Source: Campylobacteraceae bacterium
GTDB lineage: Bacteria; Campylobacterota; Campylobacteria; Campylobacterales; Sulfurovaceae
Direction of reading: 5' to 3'
Assembly (NCBI GenBank): GCA_027079365.1
Contig: JALWVW010000335.1
Span: 1-38,363, forward strand
DNA length: 38,363 bases
Shown here: piece by piece, positions 15,727 through 24,476 of the stretch
How positions within the stretch are numbered: position 1 is the first letter of the stretch
How the letters are laid out: each line of letters starts with the position of its first letter
Notes under the pieces: model-generated
The model's database searches: none
Seen by the model: the letters and a program-made list of their open reading frames with translations, nothing else
Told to the model about the DNA's origin: nothing
Program-made: the position numbers and the translations under genes

Positions 15727-17283
15727 ATGGACTACCCTTACAATAACTTCTATGCGCTGATTCAGGCGCAGGCAAAAGATAGAGCCAAAAAAGTGGCTCT
15801 GTTTGATGGCGAGACCAAAATCAGCTACAGTGATATCCTCTATCGTGCAGACAAACTGGCTGCCACTATGGCTGATACCGGTATAGGCAGAGGGGACAGG
15901 GTAGCCCTTTTTCTCCGCAACTCTCCAGAGTTTATCTATGCTGTTTTTGCAATCTCCAAACTGGGCGCTGTTACTGTCCCCATCAATACCTTCCTGAAAG
16001 GGGAAGAACTTAGCTATATTTTAGAAGACAGCGGCAGCAAGCTACTGATCGCCTCTATGATTTACGAAAAGACTGTGCACACAAGCAGGGTGTCAGAGCT
16101 CTGTCTTATGACGATCTGGGAGGGGGAGATGACGCATACGGATACCCATAACATTCCTTTTGTTGAGGCGATCTCCACGACATTGGAGGTCGGAGCAGTC
16201 GCTTCTGGCCTGGATGATACTGCAGTGATCGTCTATACTTCGGGCACGACAGGCAAGCCCAAAGGCGCAATGCTGAGCTACCGTAATCTTCTCTCCAATG
16301 CAGAATCAGGGAGGCAGGCGATCGATGTGAGAGCCAAAGATCGCTCTATCGTCTTTTTGCCTATGTTTCACTCCTTTACCTTCACCATTGCGGTCATGCT
16401 CTTTCTCTATGTGGGAGCCAGTATCGTGATCATTCGTTCGCTTCAGCCTTTTTCCAATATCTTCAGACAGGTGTTGACCAAAAGGGTGACGATCTTCCTG
16501 GGTATTCCTGATGTCTATACGGCTTTGGCACGAGCCAAGCTCCCTTGGTACTTTCTGTGGTTTAATCGACTGCGTGTCTTTATCTCTGGTGCAGCAGCAC
16601 TACAACCAAAGACGCTTGACGCCATCTCTGCCAAATTTAAAAAAACAGTACTCTTGGAAGGCTATGGATTGAGTGAAGCCTCCCCTGTAGTCAGTGTCAA
16701 CAGGCGAGAAAAACAGAAACCCGGCTCTGTAGGACCTGCACTGGCAGGGTATGAGATCAAGGTTGTGGACGAAGCGATGGTAGAGCTGCCTCGAGGTACT
16801 GTAGGGGATATCATCACCAGAGGTGACAATATTATGCAGGGTTATTTGGGGCGTCCGGAAGCCACAGCAGAAACAATTGTTGGCGGTTGGCTATTGACGG
16901 GGGATATGGGCTATATGGATGAGGAGGATTTTCTCTTTATCGTGGATCGAAAGAAAGACCTGATCATCTCCAAGGGCATCAATATCTACCCGCGCGAACT
17001 GGAAGAGGTGATCGATCGCTTTGCTTGTGTACAGGCATCGGCAGTTATAGGTACGGCAGATGAAAAAAGCGGAGAGATACCTATCGTCTATATCGAGCTG
17101 GAAGAGGGATGTGAGGCACTGGACGAGCAGGCGCTGCGTCGCTATCTTCGGGAGCATTTGGCCAACTATAAGATTCCCAGGCAGATACATACGATATCCG
17201 AACTTCCGAAAAATGCTACAGGAAAGGTACTTAAGCGAGTACTCAAAGAGCAGTTGCGCATAGAGAAGAACAGCCTGGAATAG
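15727..17283 (+). CDS. Acyl-CoA synthetase (AMP-forming)
   Basis: The enzyme would activate incoming fatty acids as CoA esters. The 518-residue product has the P-loop YTSGTTGKPKG (170-180), EGYGLSEASP, LLTGDMGY, the hinge DRKKDLIISKGINIYP and the catalytic lysine K500 in NATGKVLKR. It starts one base after the fadL-like stop, so it is translationally coupled. It is shorter and distinct in sequence from the synthetase at 3957-5846. Beta-oxidation genes are not in the window, so the acyl-CoA may go to phospholipid synthesis or be oxidised by enzymes elsewhere. Confidence 0.9.
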   Translation: MDYPYNNFYALIQAQAKDRAKKVALFDGETKISYSDILYRADKLAATMADTGIGRGDRVALFLRNSPEFIYAVFAISKLGAVTVPINTFLKGEELSYILEDSGSKLLIASMIYEKTVHTSRVSELCLMTIWEGEMTHTDTHNIPFVEAISTTLEVGAVASGLDDTAVIVYTSGTTGKPKGAMLSYRNLLSNAESGRQAIDVRAKDRSIVFLPMFHSFTFTIAVMLFLYVGASIVIIRSLQPFSNIFRQVLTKRVTIFLGIPDVYTALARAKLPWYFLWFNRLRVFISGAAALQPKTLDAISAKFKKTVLLEGYGLSEASPVVSVNRREKQKPGSVGPALAGYEIKVVDEAMVELPRGTVGDIITRGDNIMQGYLGRPEATAETIVGGWLLTGDMGYMDEEDFLFIVDRKKDLIISKGINIYPRELEEVIDRFACVQASAVIGTADEKSGEIPIVYIELEEGCEALDEQALRRYLREHLANYKIPRQIHTISELPKNATGKVLKRVLKEQLRIEKNSLE

Positions 17284-17288
17284 CAGAC

Positions 17289-17303
17289 TCTCTCGCGCAG
17301 AGA
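17289..17303 (+). terminator. Weak hairpin after the lipid-use operon
   Basis: TCTCT (17289-17293) and AGAGA (17299-17303) flank a CGCGC loop just after the acyl-CoA synthetase stop, followed by T-rich sequence. It overlaps the upstream part of the next promoter. The stem is short. Confidence 0.35.
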
Positions 17304-17317
17304 TATTATTTCTATTA

Positions 17318-17326
17318 TGCTATAAT
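17318..17326 (+). promoter_or_regulatory. Extended -10 promoter of the AAA ATPase gene
   Basis: TGCTATAAT (TG 17318-17319, TATAAT 17321-17326) is a perfect extended -10 box 34 bp before the TTG start of the next gene. Confidence 0.7.
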
Positions 17327-17360
17327 CCTCCCCCAAATATGCAAGAATCAGGAAAATTAT

Positions 17361-19094
17361 TTGAAATACCTTATCGAATTTATAGAGAGTGGGGATATAC
17401 GCAAAACAGCGATATACAAACATCTCAAGTGCCATAAAGCAGAAGCGGAGTTGATCCGTTTTGTCTGCCAGGGCTATGTCAAGGGACTTGAAGAGATCTC
17501 TGTACTTGATATGCTCAAGAGCCACTATTCCGACAAAACCTATACCTATCTTAAAAAGCTGCCACTGGTCAAGAAGCTGCTGGATCTGGGCTGGATCACA
17601 CAGATCAGCTTTGGACAGCTTAAGGCACACGAGAGCTCACAACTGGAGCTTCTTAATGCCTCTGTCACTCCTAGTATCGCGCTACTTAGGCTACTGGAAG
17701 AGGGCTCTTTGGAGATACAACTTCCTGATATCAAGCCCTATACAGACCATCTGGAATATCTTCAGGATCAGTTTGATATGGTTGAGCTGCTGCATCGTAT
17801 TGCTACTTTCAAGCAGGGAGCGGCTGACAGCTCACTCAGTATAGGTAGACTCAAGAACAAGTTGACACTTTTGACAACCCGCATTGAAGAGCGCCTTAAA
17901 GTAACGGATACACCTATTGTTGTGGAAGAGTTCTTTGAAGAAAAGGGATTGGATGAAAAGGAGAAGCGAATATTCCTGGCACTGCTCAAGGAGGAGTACA
18001 GTGGCGGGGAAGGACAGTTTCGTGATATGAATGTGCTGATCGAACTGATCAGTTTTGATGAGTATGAGAAAATCAAAAATCGTGCCTTGCTGGAGGAGGG
18101 TTCGCGCCTGATCACCGAAGGAGTGATCGATTATGAAGAGATTCTCAATATGTTTGGCGGTGTGAGCCGCTCTTTCTACCTACAGGATGAGGTGATGCAG
18201 CGGATCATTCATCCCAAGAAGAGCAAAAAGGTTACCAAGCTCAAACTGGATATGCTGGTCAAAGAGCAGGATCTGTTTGAGTACCTCAAGCCTGCTACTA
18301 CCCTAGATGATGTAGTGCTGCATCCCAAGACAAGAGAAACGCTGCAAACGGTTGTCAAGCAGGTTGACAAATCCGTTGCCAAAAAACTACGCGAATGGGG
18401 CATCAAGGGTAAAAGGAAAGGGATCGATGCGAGGATTATCTTTTATGGAGCCGCAGGTACAGGCAAGACCATGACTGCAATGAGTCTTGCCAAGACGCTA
18501 AAGAGACCGATACTCTCTTTTGACTGCTCCAAGATACTCTCCATGTATGTGGGGGAGAGTGAGAAGAATGTCCGGCGCATCTTTGATGATTTCAAAGAGT
18601 TGAGCACCAAAGCCAAAGTGGAGCCTATCTTGCTACTGAATGAGGCAGACCAGTTTCTTAGTTCGCGCAGTGAAGGCGCAGGAAGCTCTGCAGACAAAAT
18701 GCACAACCAGATGCAAAATATCTTTCTGGAGCAGATAGAGCAGTTTGAGGGGATACTGATCGCCACTACAAATCTTTTGGGAAATATTGACAAAGCATTT
18801 TCGCGGCGCTTTAACCATAAGATAGAGTTTAAAAAACCTGGAAAGAAGCAGCGCCTGAGACTCTGGCAGTTTATGCTGCCCGAAAATGCGGATTACGAGG
18901 AGGGCTTTGAGTTGTCACTGTTGACGCGTTATGAGTTGACAGGTGGACAGATCAACTTGATCATCAAGAATACGGCCTACAAAGTAGCCGTCAGAGCAGA
19001 GAGTGTGTTTGCTATGCAGGACTTTGTCGAGGAGATAGAAAAAGAGCTTGGTTCAAGTTTCGATGCTGCCAAGAGCATGGGCTTCAAAATCTAA
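17361..19094 (+). CDS. AAA-family ATPase with a long helical N-terminal region
   Basis: The start is TTG 17361, preceded by AGGAAAA. The 577-residue product has a mostly helical N-terminal region (about 1-315) of no recognised type and one AAA module (about 350-545): Walker A GAAGTGKT (363-370), Walker B LLLNEAD (424-430), sensor 1 N471 (ATTN), Arg-finger region SRRF (481-484) and sensor 2 TGGQIN (527-532). The Walker B carries Asn428 where the usual magnesium-binding Asp stands, with Glu429 kept. This NEAD variant occurs in some related AAA proteins, so it may be a family trait. The gene is alone under its own promoter. It may remodel an unknown protein; a link to the nuo operon downstream is only positional. 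Confidence 0.85.
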   Translation: MKYLIEFIESGDIRKTAIYKHLKCHKAEAELIRFVCQGYVKGLEEISVLDMLKSHYSDKTYTYLKKLPLVKKLLDLGWITQISFGQLKAHESSQLELLNASVTPSIALLRLLEEGSLEIQLPDIKPYTDHLEYLQDQFDMVELLHRIATFKQGAADSSLSIGRLKNKLTLLTTRIEERLKVTDTPIVVEEFFEEKGLDEKEKRIFLALLKEEYSGGEGQFRDMNVLIELISFDEYEKIKNRALLEEGSRLITEGVIDYEEILNMFGGVSRSFYLQDEVMQRIIHPKKSKKVTKLKLDMLVKEQDLFEYLKPATTLDDVVLHPKTRETLQTVVKQVDKSVAKKLREWGIKGKRKGIDARIIFYGAAGTGKTMTAMSLAKTLKRPILSFDCSKILSMYVGESEKNVRRIFDDFKELSTKAKVEPILLLNEADQFLSSRSEGAGSSADKMHNQMQNIFLEQIEQFEGILIATTNLLGNIDKAFSRRFNHKIEFKKPGKKQRLRLWQFMLPENADYEEGFELSLLTRYELTGGQINLIIKNTAYKVAVRAESVFAMQDFVEEIEKELGSSFDAAKSMGFKI

Positions 19095-19112
19095 GAGGCT
19101 ATTGGATTTTTT

Positions 19113-19201
19113 AACTGTTTCACATCGTTACAGTATGTGTGTTCTCGCGGAGGTTCCGCAAATCTTCAAACTGTTTCACCTATATCTTTCGCTACTATAA
19201 G
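19113..19201 (+). promoter_or_regulatory. nuo promoter region with paired repeats
   Basis: AACTGTTTCAC occurs twice, at 19113-19123 and 19169-19179, 56 bp apart. Between them GCGGA-GGT-TCCGC (19147-19159) is a perfect 5-bp inverted repeat. A likely -10 box TATAAG lies at 19196-19201, which puts the second repeat on the -35 region. The layout suits a DNA-binding regulator of the complex I operon. AAGGAG follows at 19222-19227. Confidence 0.5.
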
Positions 19202-19232
19202 TCCAAATATTCTGATAATTAAAGGAGTGATG

Positions 19233-19622
19233 ATGACTCATGCGATTTCGACACATCCGTATTTCGGTATCTTTTTCCTGCTGGTACTTACCGCAGGTGC
19301 CTTTTACGGTGTTCTGGTACTGCAGCGACTGATCAGTCGCAAGCTCTCCAGACTCGACACAGAAAAGCTGAAAATGTCCCTCTATGAGTGTGGCCCCCGT
19401 GTCAATAAGCAGCCAAATAGTATCTCCATCCAGTTTTATTTGATAGCCCTGCTGTTTATTCTTTTTGATGTGGAGATCGTCTTTATGTTTCCCTGGGCGA
19501 TAGACTTTAAGCTGCTGGGTTGGTTTGGTTTTGTAGAGATGATACTTTTTATATTACTTTTGGCAATTGGATTTGCCTATGCATGGAAGAAAGGAGCACT
19601 TGAATGGCACAGCATCAAGTAA
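19233..19622 (+). CDS. nuoA: Complex I subunit NuoA
   Basis: NuoA is a small membrane subunit near the quinone site of NADH:quinone oxidoreductase. ATG 19233 is chosen because it lies 5 bases after AAGGAG; ATG 19230 is only 2 bases after it, and the frame stays open further upstream without a ribosome binding site. The 129-residue product has three membrane helices, the loop motif YECG (C53) and the conserved [13 protein letters not shown] helix with D79 and E81. The end overlaps nuoB by 19 bases. Confidence 0.96.
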   Translation: MTHAISTHPYFGIFFLLVLTAGAFYGVLVLQRLISRKLSRLDTEKLKMSLYECGPRVNKQPNSISIQFYLIALLFILFDVEIVFMFPWAIDFKLLGWFGFVEMILFILLLAIGFAYAWKKGALEWHSIK

Positions 19623-20122
19623 ATTACGCCTCGGCAGCAGGACTGCCGGTAGCACTGACATCGGTAGACAAATTGATCAACTGGGGGCGATCCAACTCCC
19701 TCTGGCCTATGACCTATGGACTCGCCTGTTGTGCGATTGAGATGATGGCTACAGGTGCGAGTCGTTATGACTTTGACCGGATGGGGACGATCTTTAGGGC
19801 AAGCCCCAGGCAATCAGATGTCATGATCCTGGCAGGCACCCTTTCCAAAAAGCATGCGGAGTTTACCCGCAGACTCTATGACCAGATGATGGAGCCCAAG
19901 TGGGTGATCTCTATGGGATCCTGTGCCAACACAGGCGGGATGTTCAACACCTATTCGATCGTACAGGGCGTGGACAGGATCGTGCCTGTGGATATTTATC
20001 TCCCAGGCTGTGCCCCCAGACCAGAAACACTCCAATATGCACTGATGATGCTGCAGAAAAAGATTCGTAGAGAATCCGCAGATATGAACAAAAATACCAA
20101 GTCTAACCTGAGGATGCTATAA
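19604..20122 (+). CDS. nuoB: Complex I subunit NuoB (cluster N2)
   Basis: NuoB holds the last Fe-S cluster (N2), which gives electrons to quinone. The 172-residue product has the four ligands C42 and C43 ([10 protein letters not shown]), C107 (MGSCANTGG) and C136 (LPGCAPRPE). The ATG lies inside the end of nuoA and follows AAAGGAG, so translation is coupled. The stop overlaps the nuoC start by one base. Confidence 0.98.
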   Translation: MAQHQVNYASAAGLPVALTSVDKLINWGRSNSLWPMTYGLACCAIEMMATGASRYDFDRMGTIFRASPRQSDVMILAGTLSKKHAEFTRRLYDQMMEPKWVISMGSCANTGGMFNTYSIVQGVDRIVPVDIYLPGCAPRPETLQYALMMLQKKIRRESADMNKNTKSNLRML

Positions 20123-20910
20123 TGAGAAAATATACCCCCAAAGACAATGTACAGGGCAAAGCATACCATACAGACAGATTTTGGGTTGCACCCTCTGTGC
20201 CGCGTACCGATGCCTCCGAAGATGCACACTTTGCGGCACTGCTGGAAAAGATCAAAGAAAGCATAGCGGTCAAAGATGCCTATATCCAGATTGGGCAGAT
20301 GGTCGTACATATCAACCCTGAAGACAATATCGCCGCGCTTAGACTTGTCAAAGAGGCGTGTGACTATGCCATGTGTACGGAGATCTCTGCAGTGGACTAT
20401 CTGGCACAAGAGGGCGAGTTTGAAGTCTTTTATCAGATGCTCAACCTCAAAAAGGCCAAACGCATCCGTATCGTAACCCGTCTCAAAGAGGGGCAAGCGA
20501 TCGAGAGTGTAGTGCCACTTTTCAACAGTGCCAATTTTGCCGAGAGAGAGATGTATGATATGTTTGGTATCGTGGCAAACAACCACCCCTTTATGAAGCG
20601 TATCTTGATGCCCGATGACTGGGAGGGACACCCGCTGCTCAAAACCTATCCGCTCCAGGGAGATGAAGCGGCATCCTGGTATGAAGTGGACAAGATCTTT
20701 GGCAAAGAGTACCGTGAGATCATCGGTGCAGAAAACAGAGATCCTTCCAAAATAGACCGATACGATACCAAGCGCTTCTCCAGAGTGGGCTATGAGGTGC
20801 CGTTTGATGCGGATATCTCGGAAGGCGAAAAAGAGACACCAATCGAGTACAGCGAAACACTGCTGGTCAATTACAATAAATCATCCAAGCAGTTGGATGA
20901 GCGAAGATAG
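20122..20910 (+). CDS. nuoC: Complex I subunit NuoC
   Basis: NuoC is the 30-kDa-type peripheral subunit that packs against NuoD and NuoB. The 262-residue product has the family signature EREMYDMFGI, followed by NHPFMKRILMPDDWEGHPLLK. It carries an N-terminal extension of about 60 residues and a C-terminal tail longer than in the shortest family members. It is separate from nuoD, unlike the fused NuoCD of E. coli. Confidence 0.97.
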   Translation: MRKYTPKDNVQGKAYHTDRFWVAPSVPRTDASEDAHFAALLEKIKESIAVKDAYIQIGQMVVHINPEDNIAALRLVKEACDYAMCTEISAVDYLAQEGEFEVFYQMLNLKKAKRIRIVTRLKEGQAIESVVPLFNSANFAEREMYDMFGIVANNHPFMKRILMPDDWEGHPLLKTYPLQGDEAASWYEVDKIFGKEYREIIGAENRDPSKIDRYDTKRFSRVGYEVPFDADISEGEKETPIEYSETLLVNYNKSSKQLDERR

Positions 20911-20916
20911 GGGAAG

Positions 20917-22149
20917 ATGATGCAGCAACCTAACAAACTGGTACCATTTTTTGAGAACCTCAATTTTGAGAGAGATGACAATACCATGGTGGTCAACTTT
21001 GGACCCCAGCACCCTTCGGCACATGGACAGCTTCGATTGATGCTGGAGCTCGAAGGCGAGAAAGTGGTCAAGGCCTATCCTGATATCGGCTATCTCCATC
21101 GAGGGATCGAGAAGATGGCAGAAAATATGACCTACAATGAGTTCCTTCCTACTACAGACAGGCTGGACTATATCGCCTCCACAGCCAACAACTATGCCTA
21201 TGCGCATGCGGTAGAAAAGCTCTTGGGTATCGAAGCACCCAGAAGAGCACAGGCGATTCGTACGATGCTCCTGGAACTTAACCGTATCATTTCACACCTC
21301 TTCTTTATCGCAACCCATGCATTGGATGTCGGTGCGATGTCAGTTTTTCTCTATGCGTTCAGAGAGCGTGAGTTTGCTATGGACCTGATGGAGGACTACT
21401 GTGGTGCGAGACTGACACACTCCTCTGTGCGTATCGGTGGTGTACCTTTGGATCTTCCTGAAGGATGGTTAGCGCAGATGATGACCTTCTTGGACAAGAT
21501 GGAGCATGAGCTTGAGCATACCTATGAGGCACTTCTGACAGAGAACCGTATCTGGAAGATGCGTCTGGAGGATGTGGGGGTGATCGATGCAGAAGATGCC
21601 CTCTCCTGGGGTTGCACTGGTCCTATTCTCAGGGGTGCAGGCGTGCAGTATGATGTGCGCAAAGAGGAGCCCTATGAGCTCTATGGTGAGCTGGATTTTG
21701 ATATTCCGGTGAGTGATAGAAATGATGCCTATGGCAGATATATGCTGCATGTAGAGGAGATGCGCCAGTCTGCCAGAATTATCAGACAGGTGATGCCGAT
21801 CTATCGCAAGAGTGAACCGCAGCTGATGGCACATGCGCCTCAGTATCTCTCTGCCCCCAAAGAGGAGATTATGACGCAAAATTATGCACTGATGCAGCAC
21901 TTTGTACTGGTGACACAGGGTATGAGACCTCCCAAGGGAGAGGTGTATGCACCCACAGAGTCCCCCAAGGGAGAACTTGGATTTTATATCAAGTCAGAGG
22001 GTGAGCCCTATGCCTACAGGCTGAAGTGTAGGGCACCAAGCTTCTACCATACGGGTATTTTGCAGAAGGTGCTTGTGGGTACCTATCTGGCAGATGTAGT
22101 CACGATGATCAGTTCATCCAATATCGTCTTTGGCGAAGTAGATCGATAG
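20917..22149 (+). CDS. nuoD: Complex I subunit NuoD
   Basis: NuoD, related to the large subunit of NiFe hydrogenases, lines the quinone-binding site. The 410-residue product shows [14 protein letters not shown] with H32 and H36, [11 protein letters not shown], and the C-terminal [10 protein letters not shown] and IVFGEVDR end. The metal-binding cysteines of hydrogenases are absent, as expected. A GGGGA ribosome binding site precedes two adjacent ATGs (20917 and 20920). Confidence 0.98.
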   Translation: MMQQPNKLVPFFENLNFERDDNTMVVNFGPQHPSAHGQLRLMLELEGEKVVKAYPDIGYLHRGIEKMAENMTYNEFLPTTDRLDYIASTANNYAYAHAVEKLLGIEAPRRAQAIRTMLLELNRIISHLFFIATHALDVGAMSVFLYAFREREFAMDLMEDYCGARLTHSSVRIGGVPLDLPEGWLAQMMTFLDKMEHELEHTYEALLTENRIWKMRLEDVGVIDAEDALSWGCTGPILRGAGVQYDVRKEEPYELYGELDFDIPVSDRNDAYGRYMLHVEEMRQSARIIRQVMPIYRKSEPQLMAHAPQYLSAPKEEIMTQNYALMQHFVLVTQGMRPPKGEVYAPTESPKGELGFYIKSEGEPYAYRLKCRAPSFYHTGILQKVLVGTYLADVVTMISSSNIVFGEVDR

Positions 22150-22158
22150 GAGAAACAG

Positions 22159-22458
22159 ATGAAACGATTTGATTTAAGACACCTGAAAGATGATTTTTAT
22201 GACAGAATGGTTGCGCTGGTTGAGACAGAGACCAAGGTAGGAGAAGTGGCTATCTTTCTCTTTGAGGTGGGCGATTTCACTTCTATTCAGAAGAGTGCAG
22301 ACAGGATCAAGGAGAGTGGACATGAGCTGATGAACTCTCTGAAGTTCAATGAAGTGGACTGGACCATTGTGGTCAAAAGAGCCGACAGAGAGACGCAAAA
22401 AGCACGCCAAACGCATTATCAGGCAGCCAAAGCAGCAGCAGAGGAAGAGGAAAAATAG
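22159..22458 (+). CDS. Small cysteine-free protein in the nuoE position
   Basis: The 99-residue product lies exactly where nuoE normally is but has no cysteine at all, so it cannot bind the N1a 2Fe-2S cluster. It has an N-terminal alpha/beta part (VAIFLFEVGDF, VDWTIVVKRAD) and a helical Ala/Glu/Lys-rich end (YQAAKAAAEEEEK). In Campylobacter and Helicobacter, small proteins of unknown function replace NuoE in the same position, and this is probably their homologue. Its stop overlaps the GTG start of the next gene (TAGTG). It probably helps dock the atypical input module to NuoG, which is an inference. Confidence 0.75.
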   Translation: MKRFDLRHLKDDFYDRMVALVETETKVGEVAIFLFEVGDFTSIQKSADRIKESGHELMNSLKFNEVDWTIVVKRADRETQKARQTHYQAAKAAAEEEEK

Positions 22459-24470
22459 TGTCTGCAGTAGTTTTTTCGACATGGCAGGGCGAGTTTGTCG
22501 ACAATCGTCATGCCGAAGGCGATGCTGTTGCTCAGACGAGCTTCAAGTTACCAGTTTTGTATACAGCGGAGACGAAATCCAAAGCATTTATTGGCTGGGA
22601 TGGTGTGGCGATCTTTGATAGGGATATTGATGCGGTGAGGCTGGCTACAGAGTATGCTGCTCAGTACCAAGAATACTCCGAAGCCTGTGGTCGATGTGCT
22701 CCGGGAAGATGGGGAGGGCGCATTCTCTATGATATGTTGGATAAGATCGCCAGAGGCGAAGGAAGCTATGCAGATGTAGAGCACCTTCGTGAGGTGAGTC
22801 AGACGATGATGCTGACCTCAAAGTGTGAGATAGGTCGTACCGTTCCTAAGCCGATACTGGATCTACTAGAGCACTACAAGGAGCAGTTTGACAGCTGTAT
22901 CCTAGAGCAGAAGCCCTCCAGGCACTATCAGAGCGATATTGGTTATATTGCCAAGATCACAGCTCCCTGTATGGATGTCTGTCCGGCACATGTGGATATT
23001 CCTGCCTATATCGAGGGCGTCAGAGATATGCAGTTTAGTGAGTCACTGGCAGCGACCAGGCAGACCATGCCATTGGCACATACCTGTGGCAGAGTCTGTC
23101 CCCACCCCTGTGAGGATGCCTGTCGTAGAACCAATTTGGATGAGCCGATCTCTATTATGGAGCTTAAGCGACTGGGCGCAGACTATGAGGCAGACCATGC
23201 GCTCCCTTGGCAACACCCACACGCTCCCAAGCCTCCAAGGAATGATGGCAAAAAGGTAGCGATCGTCGGTGCAGGTCCTGCTGGACTGACAGCAGCTTAT
23301 TATCTGGGACTTGAAGGTATTCGGGTAGATATCTTTGAAGAGCTGCCTGTCAATGGGGGTGAAGTGGCAGTCGGTGTGCCAGAGTACCGTATGCCCATAG
23401 ATAAATACAACAAAGATATTGATTTGGTACTGGAGCTCCCCACTGTTTCCATACAGAATAATCATCGTGTGACTGCCGACAGGCTCAAAGAGCTCGATGC
23501 AGCGTATGACGCTGTTCTTTTGGGCTTTGGCGCACGACTCTCTAAGAAGGTCAGAGCAGACAACGAAAATCCTGATATGGGTGGCTATTGGGGAGCGATT
23601 TCAATGCTGGACAAGGTCAATCTCTGGCACAAGTACCAGATAGGCAGCCCTGCGAGCAATGAACTTAAGGGAAAGACAGTCGTTTGTGTAGGTGGGGGAT
23701 TTACCTCCATGGATGTCGTGCGTTGTGCGATCAGAGAAGGGGCCAAGAAGGTGACTATGCTCTACAGAAGAGACGAGAAGACCATTATTCGCAATACGAC
23801 TTATGAAGAGTACCATGAGGCAGTAGAAGAGGGGGTCGAGTTTATCTTCTACTCCTCTATCCGGGAGATTATAGATGATGGAAAACAGATTACCAAGTTG
23901 ATCGCAGATACCTTTGAGCTGGTACCTGATCCTGATGGCGGCAGACCACAGCTTCTCAAAGTAGAAGGAGGAGAGTTTGAGCTGGAGTGCGACTATCTTA
24001 TCCCCGCTGTTTCCCAGTCCTGCGATATGCAGCTCATCCCCGAAGAGTGGGATCTGAAGCTAACCTCTTGGGGTACGCTATTGACCAACGGCAAAGACTA
24101 TATGACCTCCAAAGAAGGGCTGTTTGCCGCAGGTGACTGCGAGTATGGTCCGATGACGATCGTCAATGCGGTGGGGCAGGCCAAAAGAGCGGCCTCTGTG
24201 ATCAGCAGATACCTCTATAACGGAGGAAAATGTACATTGACAGATGACGAGATCATGGAGGATCATCTCAACCAACTGAGGGTCTATAACAAAAATGAGA
24301 AGATCACAGGCTGGATGCCGGGACTGCCCAGAGAAGAGAGCGAGAAACTTAGTGTAGATGCACGCAAAACAAACAACAGAGAGGTCAACCTCGGCTTTAC
24401 GGGCGAAGAGGCCAGTGCAGAAGCAGAACGCTGTATGCGCTGCTACTATATCTCCATGGTTGCGGTATAG
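22458..24470 (+). CDS. Composite NuoF-like Fe-S / GltD-like flavoprotein
   Basis: This 670-residue protein sits in the nuoF position. Residues about 70-145 resemble the C-terminal Fe-S domain of NuoF (EACGRCAPGRWGG with C77 and C80; SKCEIG with C123), but the third cysteine of the usual CxxCxxC is Gly83. From about 165 on it resembles the GltD small subunit of glutamate synthase: cysteines C171, C175, C210, C214, C218 and C222 for 4Fe-4S clusters, the FAD fingerprint VGAGPAGL, the second Rossmann motif VGGGFTSMD (411-419) followed by YRRDE, and the FAD motif GLFAAGD (554-560). It ends in ERCMRC (C659, C662). NuoF's FMN/NADH domain is missing. It most likely oxidises NADPH or NADH with FAD and feeds NuoG. 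The GTG start overlaps the previous stop. Confidence 0.85.
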   Translation: MSAVVFSTWQGEFVDNRHAEGDAVAQTSFKLPVLYTAETKSKAFIGWDGVAIFDRDIDAVRLATEYAAQYQEYSEACGRCAPGRWGGRILYDMLDKIARGEGSYADVEHLREVSQTMMLTSKCEIGRTVPKPILDLLEHYKEQFDSCILEQKPSRHYQSDIGYIAKITAPCMDVCPAHVDIPAYIEGVRDMQFSESLAATRQTMPLAHTCGRVCPHPCEDACRRTNLDEPISIMELKRLGADYEADHALPWQHPHAPKPPRNDGKKVAIVGAGPAGLTAAYYLGLEGIRVDIFEELPVNGGEVAVGVPEYRMPIDKYNKDIDLVLELPTVSIQNNHRVTADRLKELDAAYDAVLLGFGARLSKKVRADNENPDMGGYWGAISMLDKVNLWHKYQIGSPASNELKGKTVVCVGGGFTSMDVVRCAIREGAKKVTMLYRRDEKTIIRNTTYEEYHEAVEEGVEFIFYSSIREIIDDGKQITKLIADTFELVPDPDGGRPQLLKVEGGEFELECDYLIPAVSQSCDMQLIPEEWDLKLTSWGTLLTNGKDYMTSKEGLFAAGDCEYGPMTIVNAVGQAKRAASVISRYLYNGGKCTLTDDEIMEDHLNQLRVYNKNEKITGWMPGLPREESEKLSVDARKTNNREVNLGFTGEEASAEAERCMRCYYISMVAV

Positions 24471-24476
24471 GAGGGC

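Noticed and set aside
19086-19114. AAAATC/GATTTT hairpin with T run at the end of the AAA gene
   Set aside because: The stem has one GC pair and a 13-nt loop; too weak to call a terminator.
19996-20631. 211-codon minus-strand ORF over nuoB/nuoC
   Set aside because: Antisense to both genes; its sequence shows no conserved motif.
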